Origin: Myrica gale
Taxonomy: Eukaryota; Streptophyta; Magnoliopsida; Fagales; Myricaceae
Direction: 5' to 3'
Assembly (NCBI GenBank): GCA_963930655.1
Contig: OZ005607.1
Span: 19,108,374 to 19,172,373 of the forward strand
Length of the DNA: 64,000 nt
The notes beneath the pieces were generated by a model. The model was not told the DNA's origin, ran no database searches, and saw only the letters and a list, made by a program, of their open reading frames with translations. The translations under genes were made by a program, and so were the position numbers. Positions 45,478-54,598 of the stretch are shown in pieces. Positions within the stretch are counted from its first letter, which is position 1. Every line of letters starts with the position of its first letter.

Positions 45478-45835
45478 TTACACTTTACACCATAAACTAT
45501 CAATTTTGACACATTACACTCTCTAACTATTAATCCTAGACACTTTGCACTTATTGTCAAATTATTAGACTGAAATAATGATAATGCCCTTGACCCATTT
45601 TGCATATATTGAAGATATTATTGTCAATTCATTAATTTATCAAGGGTATTATTGTTAAATAGAGGGTGCAAAGTATTTAATATTAATAGTTCGAAGGTGT
45701 AATGTGTCAAAGTAAGTAGTTTATAGCGCAAAGTGTCTAATATTGGTAGTTTGAAGGTGCAATGTCAAAATTGGTAGTTTAAGGTGCAATGTGTCATAGA
45801 CCTAGTAGTTTATGGGTGAAAAATATATTTATAAA
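45478..45835. repeat. 'tgcaaagtgtc' MITE-like repeat upstream of RFC1
   Basis: Left part TTTTACACTTTACACCATAAACTA / GACACATTACACTC; right part in inverted sense TAGTTTATGGGTGAAAAA and GTGCAATGTGTCA, with several tandem GGTAGTTT.AAGGTGCAATGT units. The ends are complementary, so it is a foldback-type repeat, probably a MITE. Confidence 0.55.
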
Positions 45836-46436
45836 AAAAAACGCTTACATACAATTTTTCTTACCACACTATTAGGTTGTGTAGCACTCCGAATAATCAA
45901 TTTCATTACATTTCACCCTTTAACTACCAACCGTTTCCACTTTGCACTTCCAAATGTTATTTTGACAGAAATTGCTTTTTTGATTCAGTGAAATGTCTTA
46001 TAGTGAAGGGAAAAAAATATATTTTTTAAAAAAGTATAAGCCTTCCTCCCCATTTTGTTGCTCCAACTGAACCATTCAATTTTAGAGAAAGAAAAAGATG
46101 TAATATACATTGTACATTATAGAAATCCACATAACTAGAAAATTAATATTGATTATGGTAGGATTCACATGTTGTGTTTATCTCTTTTTAAATTAGACTA
46201 TCTAATTCAGATAACAAATTAGAGAGAATCTCGTTCCATATTAATATACACTAAATTTGATACATGCCACTGTAAATTAGGAATAAGTTTATACTTTTTT
46301 AATTTGACTGTTAAAATTTGTGTCAATTGTTTATTTTTATTAATTTTAACACTGCGATCCTAACTTAAAGTGCAAAGTGAACACTTATTGAAAGTTTAAG
46401 ACACAATGTGTCAAATTTAATAATTTAAAATGCACA
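45836..46436. other. AT-rich spacer
   Basis: No gene. Contains more fragments of the same 'tgcaaagtg' repeat class (45905-45960, 46370-46436). Confidence 0.4.
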
Positions 46437-46670
46437 TTGAATAATAGTTAGAAGATGCAAAAACATAATTTTTTCTAAAATTTTGAAACCTTAAAACTGA
46501 AACATAAGTTACACTTGATAAGTGATCTCACATCATATGTTAGAACCACGCTTTGACATGCTAGGAAAGATTCAAGGCACCTCTTGGAATTCAACCACAA
46601 CATTTATACTTTCTCAAGATACACGAAAAAGATTTTGAACTTCCACTTAAATTTTGTAAGAAAAAATTAT
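46437..46670 (+). repeat. 256-bp direct duplication, copy 1 (interrupted)
   Basis: Starts TTGAATAATAGTTAGAAGAT and matches 48948-49203 at about 95%. Its last part lies beyond the Pack-MULE at 48091-48118 (AAAAATTATAGTTTACGC...). The MULE inserted into this copy. Confidence 0.9.
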
Positions 46671-48090
46671 GGGTTAATTACAATTTCCCCCCACAAACTT
46701 ACACCATATTCTCAATATCCCCCCTAAACTACAACTCGTAACAACCCGCCCCCATTATTTACGTTTTCTGTTTCAACCCCGTTTGGGACCCCGATTCGGT
46801 GTTAAGTCTCACGTTATCCGTCACACGTGACCATCACGTGACCCCCATATGGTGCGAAAAGACTTTAATGCCCCCAATGGGACTATTCATCGTACTTGAC
46901 TATAAAAATCCTCATCCCTCTCTCTCTCCCTCTCCCTCCCCCTCTTTCTCAACCCCCCGAGACGGCCACAAACCCTTTCTTCCGAATCCCCGACCCAAAC
47001 TCATCAGACGTATAGAGAGCTATGGATTCGGATAAGGGGAAGTTATTTATAGGTGGGATTTCGTGGGAGAACACGGAGGAGAGGCTGAAGGAGTACTTTG
47101 AGAATTATGGGGACGTGTTGCAGACTGTGGTGATGATGGACAAGACCACTGGGAGGCCCAGGGGGTTCGGGTTCGTGGTCTTTGCAGATCCGTCCATCTT
47201 ACCCCTGAGTGATTGTTGGTGGTGGTTGAATTTTTTTGGACTTGCTTTGGCTTTTAGCGAACTAAAGTCTGGTATACTTTCACCAAGCCGCAATGGAGGT
47301 AGTTAAATTTTCACCCTTTTGTTAGCCAACTGGTCTGAATTTCGATTGCAACCCCTGTTTCATGTGTTTGTAGTGATATGCTTGTGAGCATAAATTTATA
47401 TGGTGATGTCTATCTTCCGTGTAATATATGTTTGCAGTGAAGTGTTGAACTCTATGAATTGAAGAAATGAAAGTCTATGGAAGTTCAGTATATTTCTTGC
47501 ATCCAGATTATTGTCCAAGTCTTCGAGCTTCTGGGTTTTCTTAATTTCTGAGACCTTGGGTTTTGGGAGCTTTTCTATTCTTGTCGAGAAATTGTGGTTG
47601 TTTCTAATTTGTGCTGCTACTCATGCTTGTTCTTGTTCTCTGAATTTTTAGGTTCGTGGGTTTATGTCATTTTGACGTTTTTATACGTATTCGCTTAGTT
47701 GATTGGTTACCGTCTACGCTTCTATTGCCGTTGTTCTTGGGGTTTTGTTGGTTCTGAGCTTAATTCCCTGGAGAAATAATGGTTCCTTCTTGTTTTTGTT
47801 GTTTTAGTTTTGTTTTTGGCAAATATGCGATGTCGTTTTGGAGTTGCGGGGGAAAATTAAACAAAAATCTAACGGGACTATTCATTGGGGCATTAAAGTC
47901 TTTTCGCAACATATGGGGGTCACGTGATGGTCACGTGTGACGGATAACGTGAGACTTAACACCGAATCGGGGTCCCAAACGGGGTTGAAACAGAAAACGT
48001 AAATAATGGGGGCGGGTTGTCACGAGTTGTAGTTTAGGGGGGATATTGAGAATATGGTGTAAGTTTGTGGGGGGAAATTGTAATTAACCC
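46671..48090. mobile_element. Pack-MULE 1: Mutator-like element carrying hnRNP sequence
   Basis: Terminal inverted repeats 46671-46878 and 47884-48090 (about 208 bp) start GGGTTAATTACAATTTCCCC and differ at only a few positions. The 9-bp TSD AAAAATTAT is perfect (46662-46670, 48091-48099). Long TIRs plus a 9-bp TSD identify a Mutator-like element. There is no transposase; the interior (about 46891-47875) is host gene sequence: TATA box, CT-rich leader, an RRM exon and intron-like T-rich DNA. The paralogous site at 49165-49203 has the TSD sequence without the insertion. TIR identity indicates a recent jump. Confidence 0.93.
47022..47306 (+). CDS. Captured hnRNP-type RRM, 94-codon chimeric frame
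   Basis: The first 58-60 codons are the start of a plant hnRNP-like (two-RRM, hnRNP A/B type) protein: [17 protein letters not shown]..., with RNP2 (LFIGGI) and RNP1 (RGFGFVVF) intact, stopping at FADPSI. The homology then ends abruptly and about 35 unrelated codons follow to a stop. A full RRM needs about 75-80 residues, so the fold lacks its last helix and strand. TATAAAA at 46901 and a CT-rich leader came along with the exon, so expression is possible. Most likely a transduplicated gene fragment; coding function is unproven. Confidence 0.6.
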   Translation: MDSDKGKLFIGGISWENTEERLKEYFENYGDVLQTVVMMDKTTGRPRGFGFVVFADPSILPLSDCWWWLNFFGLALAFSELKSGILSPSRNGGS

Positions 48091-48118
48091 AAAAATTATA
48101 GTTTACGCTATCTAATTA

Positions 48119-48947
48119 AATGCGGAAGAAAATTCACTTTGGTTGGAAGAAGCTTTTAAATCACTTGGTGTTGTATTTTGGAAGAGATTGTGTTCTAATG
48201 TAATGGATTCTCTGCTTTCTAACAAAACTTTGAAATTAGTGGAGTTACTACTTAAATGTAAAACAATTGGATGTAAATGGGTCCTTAAGAAAAAACTTAA
48301 ACCGGATGGTTCTGTTGATAAATTCAAGGTCAGGCTCGTAGCAAAAGGTTTTAAACTAAAAGCTGACTTTGATTTTTTCGACGCTTTTTCTCTACTTACT
48401 AGAATTACATCAATTAGATTGTTGTTGCAGTGACTGTAGTCCATGATTTGAAAATTCATCAAATGAATGTAAAAATTGTTTTTTTAAATGGTGACATCGA
48501 GGAAAAAATTTATATGGACCAGTCTGAAGGCTTTGTTGAGGTTGGTCAAGAAAGCAAAGTGTGTAAACTAAATAAATCCCTCTATATCTTAAAATAGGCC
48601 CCTAAATAGTGGCATGAAAAGTTTGATGTATGCATGATTGAAAATGGTTGTAAGCCAAATGAATTTGACAAGTACATATATTATAAATCTTGGGACAATT
48701 CACATGTTCTTATTAATCTCTAGTTAATGAATTATTGATATTTGGTTCTAATTTGCATCATATAAATGAAACAAAAAACATGATTGGAAGACATTTTGAT
48801 ATGAAAGATATTGGTGAAACTAATTTTATTTTGGGAATGAAAATCACAAAAACATGTGATAAAATTTTTCTTGATGAATCACATTATATTGAAAGCGTTC
48901 TAAAAAAGTATAATTATCAAGAGTGCAAGCACGTGGCTAGCTACTCC
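48119..48947 (+). pseudogene. Ty1-copia reverse transcriptase fragment
   Basis: Reads AEENSLWLEEAFKS, then CKTIGCKWVLKKKLKPDGS and VRLVAKGFK (start of copia RT). After frame changes comes YMDQSEGFVE, KSLYILK*AP, and then LIFGSNLHHINETK with DMKDIGETNFILGMKITK and SHYIESVLKKYNYQECK. There are several stops and frameshifts. No LTRs are present: the fragment is bounded exactly by the two copies of the 256-bp duplication. Confidence 0.9.
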
Positions 48948-49203
48948 TTGAATAATAGTTAGAAGATGCAAAAACATAATTTTTTCTAAAATTTTGAAAC
49001 CTTAAAACTGAAACCTAAGTTACATTTGATAAGTGATCTCACATCATATGTTAGAACCACGCTTTGAAATGCTAGGAAAGATTCAAGGCACCTCTTTGGA
49101 ATTCAACCACAACATTTACACTTTCTCAAGATACACGAAAAAGTTTTTGAACTTCCACTTAAATTTTATAAGAGGAAAAATTATGGTTTACGCTATCTAA
49201 TTA
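48948..49203 (+). repeat. 256-bp direct duplication, copy 2 (empty MULE site)
   Basis: Partner of 46437-46670 plus 48091-48118. It contains GGAAAAATTATGGTTTACGC where copy 1 has AAAAATTAT, the MULE, then AAAAATTATAGTTTACGC. It therefore shows the target before insertion. Confidence 0.9.
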
Positions 49204-50025
49204 TAATTTTTTTTTTGTAATTTATACCCAAACTATCAAATTGGACACATTTCACCTCAAACTACAAAAAAATTTATATTTTGCGCCACAATTAAGATTG
49301 CATTGTCAAAAGAAAAAAGAAAAAGAGACACAAAAGCAGGGGAATTATAATTTAATTCCTCCCTCTTAAAAGCAATTGTGGTGCTATTAATGGTTAAATT
49401 ATGTAAATTTATTAGTAATTTGGAGTGCGATTTGTTATGTTTGATAGTTTAAGATTCAAATTACAAAATGAGTAGTTAAAAAATGACACATGGCACAATA
49501 TTAATTGTTAAATTATAAAATAGTGTTCAAAGTATAATCTTATTAATAGTTTGGGGTGCAGTATGTTGCGTTGGTAGTTTGAGTAGCAAATCGTAAAATA
49601 AGTCGCAGTTAGAGGGTGCAAAGTGAAATTTTTCTATTTTTTTATTATTTGATCGAGTGAAGAAATGATTAGACTTTTTCACATAGGTCACTTCGACATT
49701 TCATTGAGCAAATGTTATGCATAAATCGAAATTTTTTTGCCAGGTGAGCTGCATATATAACTGTGAACAAGATCATAAGTATCAGACTTAAACTACAGCG
49801 TGGTAAAGAGAGTTGTTGATATATTTTTTTCTTTTGTTTTATGTTTTGAGAGGTGCTCAAAATGCATAAAATTCCCCCGAAAGTAATTTTCCAGCTTCTC
49901 TCTCTTCCTTCTATTCTCAAGGCAAATTTTACTTTCTTCCTTCTGCTCAAAATCTTATTAACCATCTCTTTTCTAGTGGGCACCACTCCCAGCTCTTATG
50001 TGGATTGAGTGTCCACCTCCCGTTA
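49204..50025. other. AT-rich DNA with 'tgcaaagtg' repeat
   Basis: 49215-49640 is another foldback-type member (ATACCCAAACTATCAAATTGGACACATT ... GGTAGTTTGAGTAGCAAATC...GGGTGCAAAGTGAAA). No gene. Confidence 0.45.
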
Positions 50026-50297
50026 GGGTTCATTATAATTCCCCCATGAACTAACACATTAATCTCAAAGACTCTCATGAACTAAACTCATTACAACTCG
50101 CCTCCATACTCTATGTCAACTGTTATGATTCCATTCGGAGCCTAGATTTTCTATTATCTCTCACGTTTTCTGTCCCACGTGAGCAACATGTGACCCCTTA
50201 TCCTTTGTGATTCATACCACTATGACCCCATTGAGTGCAAAGAAAAGAAAACGCTTGGTTTTCTAAATTTGTGTTTGAGTGGGTTCCGCTCGAAATA

Positions 50298-50531
50298 GAG
50301 GAAAAAGATTGCCTCCAAAGCAATCTCAGTCCAAAGGCCGAAAGGCCCGGTCGGGATTGCTTTTGGAGGCAATCCAATGGTTTGGATTCACCGACCAATC
50401 ATTGTTTGGTCAGGTGTGGGTCCTGTCCGGGACCCACACCCTGAATCCAAACCATTGGATTGCCTCCAAAGGCAATCCCGACCGGGCCTTTCGGCCTTTG
50501 GACTGGATTGCTTTGGAGGCAATCATTTCCC
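50298..50531. repeat. GC-rich foldback element inside Pack-MULE 2
   Basis: Arms 50309-50391 and about 50441-50523 are nearly perfect reverse complements (GATTGCCTCCAAAG...CCAATGGTTTGGATT), with a loop of about 50 bp centred on GGTGTGGGTCCTGTCCGGGA. CGAAATAG occurs on both sides (50290-50297 and just after 50530), a possible 8-bp TSD. Each arm contains the shorter inverted motif GATTGCCTCCAAAG / CTTTTGGAGGCAATC. A MITE of hAT size class is likely. Confidence 0.75.
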
Positions 50532-50566
50532 CGAAATAGCAATGCTTAAAGCATCAAACTTCCTTA

Positions 50567-50688
50567 CCAAGATGGGATGATTGCAGCTGCAGCACTAACA
50601 ATCACAACCATAGTGGTGAAAGCCACAGAACTGAAAGCGTCGAAAACCATCCTCATGGTATATGCAGCACTTCCGGCTACACCTCCAT
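50567..50688 (-). pseudogene. Captured NEF1-like fragment, downstream part
   Basis: The minus strand reads GGVAGSAAYTMRMVFDAF followed by SSVAFTTMVVIVSAAAAII, matching a transmembrane stretch of No Exine Formation 1 (a plastid-associated membrane protein needed for pollen wall formation in Arabidopsis). No stop within the fragment. In NEF1 this piece follows the one at 51129-51363. Fragment of one exon only; not functional. Confidence 0.75.
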
Positions 50689-50697
50689 GCATCACCT

Positions 50698-51115
50698 CTT
50701 TTCGCTTGGGCTTTGTAATAGAGAACCTTGGCCCATCTGATCAGTTTTCTGTCGTTGCCTTCTCTTCTACAGCCCACCGCCTCTTTTTGCTTCGTTGAAT
50801 GACTGATACTAGACGATAGCAGGCATTACAGGCTGTCAATACTCTGATTTCAAAGGGTTGTACCAACATTGCTGCATGAGCCTAAGTAAAGGTGCCAAGG
50901 TGTTGGTAGACCGCAAGTAGAAGAATCCAGCATGGTTGCAATCGGAGGATGGGCTTTATTGATGTTGGTTTCTTGTATGATGAAGAGGAAAGGGATGTTT
51001 TTGGTGGCAATCAACATCCCAGATTGTTATTATGACGAGATGACGTTACTATATGTGAGATGCATTTACAGGGACCCTATAACAAAGGAAATGGTGAGAA
51101 GCCACGTGAAACAGC
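50698..51115 (+). pseudogene. Captured WAV3-type fragment (VWA and Vwaint region)
   Basis: Reads RLGFVIENLGPSDQFSVVAF, then MTDTRR*QALQAVNTLISKG, the middle of the VWA domain of plant RING-VWA E3 ubiquitin ligases (WAV3/EDA40 type). Further on come FLVAINIPDCYYDEMTLLYV and CIYRDPITKEMV from the following Vwaint domain. Several stops and frame changes, and part of the VWA-Vwaint connection is missing. The RING is absent. It lies on the strand opposite to the NEF1 pieces and between them. Confidence 0.8.
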
Positions 51116-51128
51116 AGAGGAAAGAAAA

Positions 51129-51363
51129 ACAAGTTCAAAGTGTGAATGCAACTCTCAAGTGGACCAAGGTTTCGGTTTTCGTCGGGGACCTATCCGCTAT
51201 GGTACTTGACGTCTTGCTTGGACTTGAATGAGGAAATGTGAGGAACAAAGTAGAGCCAGTTGAAGCAGACAAGATGGTAAGCCGCGTTGTTCATACCGAC
51301 GACGGAGATGGTAACCCAAGTAAAAAGAGAGGAAGCCGCGAGTGGGATGCATGCGAAGAGAAG
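51129..51363 (-). pseudogene. Captured NEF1-like fragment, upstream part
   Basis: The minus strand reads LLFACIPLAASSLFTWVTIS, VVGMNNAAYHL, then SSFKSKQDVKYH and GPLESCIHTLNL, a run of NEF1 signature motifs in the right order. One in-frame stop and a short deletion in the middle. Beyond 51363 the match ends at a stop, perhaps old intron. Confidence 0.8.
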
Positions 51364-51709
51364 TCAATTAACTAGGCACAAAGTCTTCATCTTCATCGTG
51401 GGATTCAAATCAGTTTTTGTTTTGAAACAAAAAACACCAAGTAGATTAATGAGATGTCAACATATGGTTGGTTCATCCATTTTGAGCGGGACCCATTCAA
51501 AACACCAATTTAGAAAAAACAGTGTTTTCTTTTCTTCGCACTCAATGGGTCATAGTGGTATATTCACACAGGATGGGGGTCATGACTTGCTCACGTGGGA
51601 CGGAAAATGTGAGAGATAACAGGAAATCTGGGTTACAAACGGAATCGTAACAGTTGACATTGATTATGGGGGCGAGTTGTAACTAGTCACAGTGCAAAGG
51701 GACTTTTAA

Positions 51710-52084
51710 TAAAATTTTATTATTTTTATTATCTTATTCAAAAATTCGATCGAAAACTTAACATAAAGATTATGGGTGAAACATTATAGTATGTCTGGTC
51801 TATATCTAGGAGCAAAAATTAAATTGGACCCCATAACATTTTAATTTTCTTTATTATGCCTCATAAGTTTTAACATACATCAATCATCACCCTCCATTCA
51901 ATTTGGCCGTTAAATTACACGAAAACGATCGAAACACCCCTCTAAGATAAAATGTACTAAAAATATTAAAATACCAAAATCAAAGAAAATAAAAAATAAT
52001 ATATAAATAACAAAACATATTTTCCAAATAAATATATAGAAATTCTATTTCATTTTCATTTTTTTGTTTTTATTCATTTTTTAA
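51710..52084. other. AT-rich spacer
   Basis: No gene or clear repeat structure. Its last nine bases (ATTTTTTAA) are the left TSD of the next MITE. Confidence 0.4.
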
Positions 52085-52307
52085 AGGAAATTTGATTTTT
52101 GGTCACTAGGTTTTGACCACTTTTACGATTTGGTCTTTCCGTCAGTCCTCCGTTAATTTTTAACGGAATATAACACGGTCGACCGTTACAATTTACCGTT
52201 GCCGCAACCAGTCAACCGCTATTCCCGTTAAAAATTTAACGGAGGTTTGACAGAAAGACCAAATCGTAAAAGTGGTCAAAACCTAGTGACCAAAAATCAA
52301 ATTTCCC
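52085..52307. repeat. GGTCGACC-core MITE, copy 3, with 9-bp TSD
   Basis: Ends AGGAAATTTGATTTTTGGTC and, inverted, GACCAAAAATCAAATTTCCC. Flanks ATTTTTTAA (52076-52084) and TTTTTTTAA (52308-52316) match at 8 of 9 bases. The centre has CGGTCGACCG. The 9-bp TSD and the long arms fit a MULE-type MITE. Confidence 0.8.
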
Positions 52308-52316
52308 TTTTTTTAA

Positions 52317-52690
52317 GGATAAATACATTTTGCACTCTCCAACTATAGATATCTTGACACTTTGTACCCCATATATTATTTTTGTTATATTGCACTCATC
52401 AACTATTGAACTTTGCATGCACACTCAGTCAAAATTTTCAGTTAATTTGAACTGAAAATGATTTTTTTGACGCATGAAATGACATTTTACCCTCAGAAAA
52501 TGGTCAATGCCAAAAAAATAATGGGGACAAAATTATCATTTCACGCATCAAAAAATCATTTTTTGTTCAAAGCCGGATTTTTTCTCTAAAGGTACAAAGT
52601 GTTTGAAAACAATAGTTGGTGGGTGTAATGTGACAAAAATAATTAATGAGAGTGCAAAGTATTGGAGCATTGAATAGATGAGGGTGCCTA
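52317..52690. repeat. 'tgcaaagtg' foldback repeat
   Basis: CATTTTGCACTCTCCAACTA ... GGTGGGTGTAATGTGACAAAA and AGTGCAAAGT at the far end. It shares GACAAAAATAAT with the blocks near 2250. No coding potential. Confidence 0.55.
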
Positions 52691-52696
52691 GCTCAT

Positions 52697-53300
52697 AAGA
52701 AAACAGAACTCATTCCTTTTGAGTTGTGGAAGGGATCCGAAAATACAAAAGTTCGGTGTTAGAGCTATCACTTGTGATTTTTCTTGGATATGCAGTGTAC
52801 AATACCGCTTGATTTTTAATTTGGAACATAATACGATTTTTGAATTAGATTATGCTATTTTTCATGAAGAAAAATTTCCTTTCAAAATTTGAAACAGCGG
52901 AGGGCTCTCATTTTTTAGAAAATGTTTTAGCTGAACCTAGTTCTTCTGCTCCTTTGAAAAACCAAGAAAAATGTTGAAGTTCAACTTAGAAGGAGTAAAA
53001 GAGCTAGAGTTGAAAAAGATCTTGTTTTTAATGCAGAAGAAAATTCACTTTCGTTGCAAGAAGCTTTTAAATCACTTGATGCTGTATTTTGGAAGAGGTT
53101 GTTTCTAATGTGATGGATTCCCTAATTTCTAACAAAACTTTGAAATTAGTTGAGTTACCACTTGGATGTAAAACAATTTGATATAAATGGGTCCTTATGA
53201 AAAAACTTAAACCGGATGGTTCTGTTGATAAATTCAAGGTGAGACTCGTAGCAAAAGGTTTAAAACTAAAAGCTAACCTTGATTTTTTTGACGCTTTGAT
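52697..53300 (+). pseudogene. Ty1-copia integrase-to-RT remnant
   Basis: Reads KKTELIPFELWKG (end of integrase), then after frame changes FLGYAVYNTA and the FFMKKNFLSK connector. From about 53033 the sequence is nearly identical to 48119-48392 (start of RT: CAAGAAGCTTTTAAATCACTTG). Many stops. The shared part stops abruptly at 53300. Confidence 0.8.
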
Positions 53301-54469
53301 TGAGCTAGAATATTGCATGTTTAGTACATATAAAACTAATATAATATTAAATGTTTCATATTTTAAATATTGATTTTAAATGGAAAAATGGTTAAGAGGC
53401 ATAAATCTAAGTTGTGTATTTAATTGTTGAATTTATATGACTTTAGATTTAATTTGTTGAACATGCAATTTTTCTCATCTTTAGCTTGCCTATACTCAAG
53501 TCATATCGTGTCCAGACACATTTTAAAATCATTATTTTTATCTTTATGAATTTAATTTCGTCATATGATGCCATGAACTAATTAAATATTTTTGTGCAAG
53601 GTGATAAAATTAATTGCTCTTCGCAGACAACAAGCAGTCTACAGGGACACATGACAGAGCAAGAGGGAGCAGTAATTCAATGAAGAATGAGAGATACTTA
53701 AATCTCAGCCATCTATCTCTCTTTTCACTCTCCCGTCCTTTTAACATAACATCTTATTATCATATTCCCTACTTTTTCTAACATAGCTTCATTTTCCCTA
53801 TTTTCTCTCCTTGGCCGACTCTTCCCCCTATTTATTCTCTCTTTTTTCTTTTTTCAAACACTCTTACACTCTTTCTATCTCTCTTTTATTTTTCTGGCAA
53901 CACTTTTTCTCTAACTATTTCCTCTCTCTATTCTCTCCCTTCTTTCTCTCTTTTTGCAGCACCTTTTCTTCTATCATTTCTCTCCTTCTTTTTCTCACCT
54001 TTTAGCCAACAAACCCTAGTTTCTCTCACTCTCTATTTTATTTTTCAGCCGCACCTCTCTCTCCCTTTTCTCTTGCCTCCATTATTTTCTCTTGTCCAAA
54101 AACCCTACTTTTTCTCTCTAACTTTTATTTATGCCTTACTCTCTTCTCTCTCTCTCTACTTGTCAACTTTTCTTTTTTCATTTCTCTTTTCTTCTCTCTT
54201 CTCCTATGTTTTCTCTTTGGCCCATCTCTACTCTCTCTCTTCATTATTTTCAGTTTTTAGATTAGTTTCTTTTATGCTTTATTATGTCAATGTCTTGTAT
54301 TTCAATTCTAGGATTTAGATTTACGTTTCTTGCACTTTAAATTTCTGTACTTTCTCTTTCAATTTCGGATTATGTTCTTGTTGTTTTTCTCTTTTAACTT
54401 GAATCTTGGGTTGTAATAAGACGATACTATTTAATCCAAGAACCTTGTGCACTTTTTTTATTCCTTGTT
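53301..54469. other. AT-rich DNA with a 0.6-kb pyrimidine-rich tract
   Basis: 53690-54300 consists almost only of T and C on the plus strand (CTCTCTT, TTTTTCT motifs). Long open frames there are a by-product of low complexity. The lead-in at 53580-53700 has no recognised element. Confidence 0.5.
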
Positions 54470-54598
54470 ATTTACTTATTGTCATTTAATTTATGTCATT
54501 TACTTATTGTCATTTAATTTTTGTCCTTTACTTATTGCTATTTATTTTCTGTCATTTAATGTTCGTAATTTAATTTTCATCATTTACTTTAATGCATG
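54470..54598. repeat. 28-bp tandem repeat, about 4.5 copies
   Basis: Unit ATTTACTTATTGTCATTTAA + TTTATGTC. Copies begin at 54470, 54498, 54526, 54554 and a partial one at 54582. The first two are almost identical; later ones drift. Confidence 0.85.

Larger units (their letters stand above)
50026..51709. mobile_element. Pack-MULE 2: older relative with two captured genes
   Basis: Left arm about 50026-50290 and right arm about 51483-51709 are diverged inverted repeats: TTACAACTCGCC..., GTCAACTGTTA, CCCACGTGAGCA, CCACTATGACCC, AAGAAAAGAAAAC. The left end GGGTTCATTATAATTCCCCC resembles the terminus of Pack-MULE 1. The outermost ~45 bp of the right arm are lost, so no TSD can be read. The interior holds a foldback element, a NEF1-like fragment in two pieces (-) and a WAV3-like fragment (+). 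There is no transposase. Confidence 0.8.

Noticed and set aside
53811..54318. Hydrophobic Ser/Phe/Leu-rich frames
   Set aside because: Produced by the T/C-only low-complexity tract.
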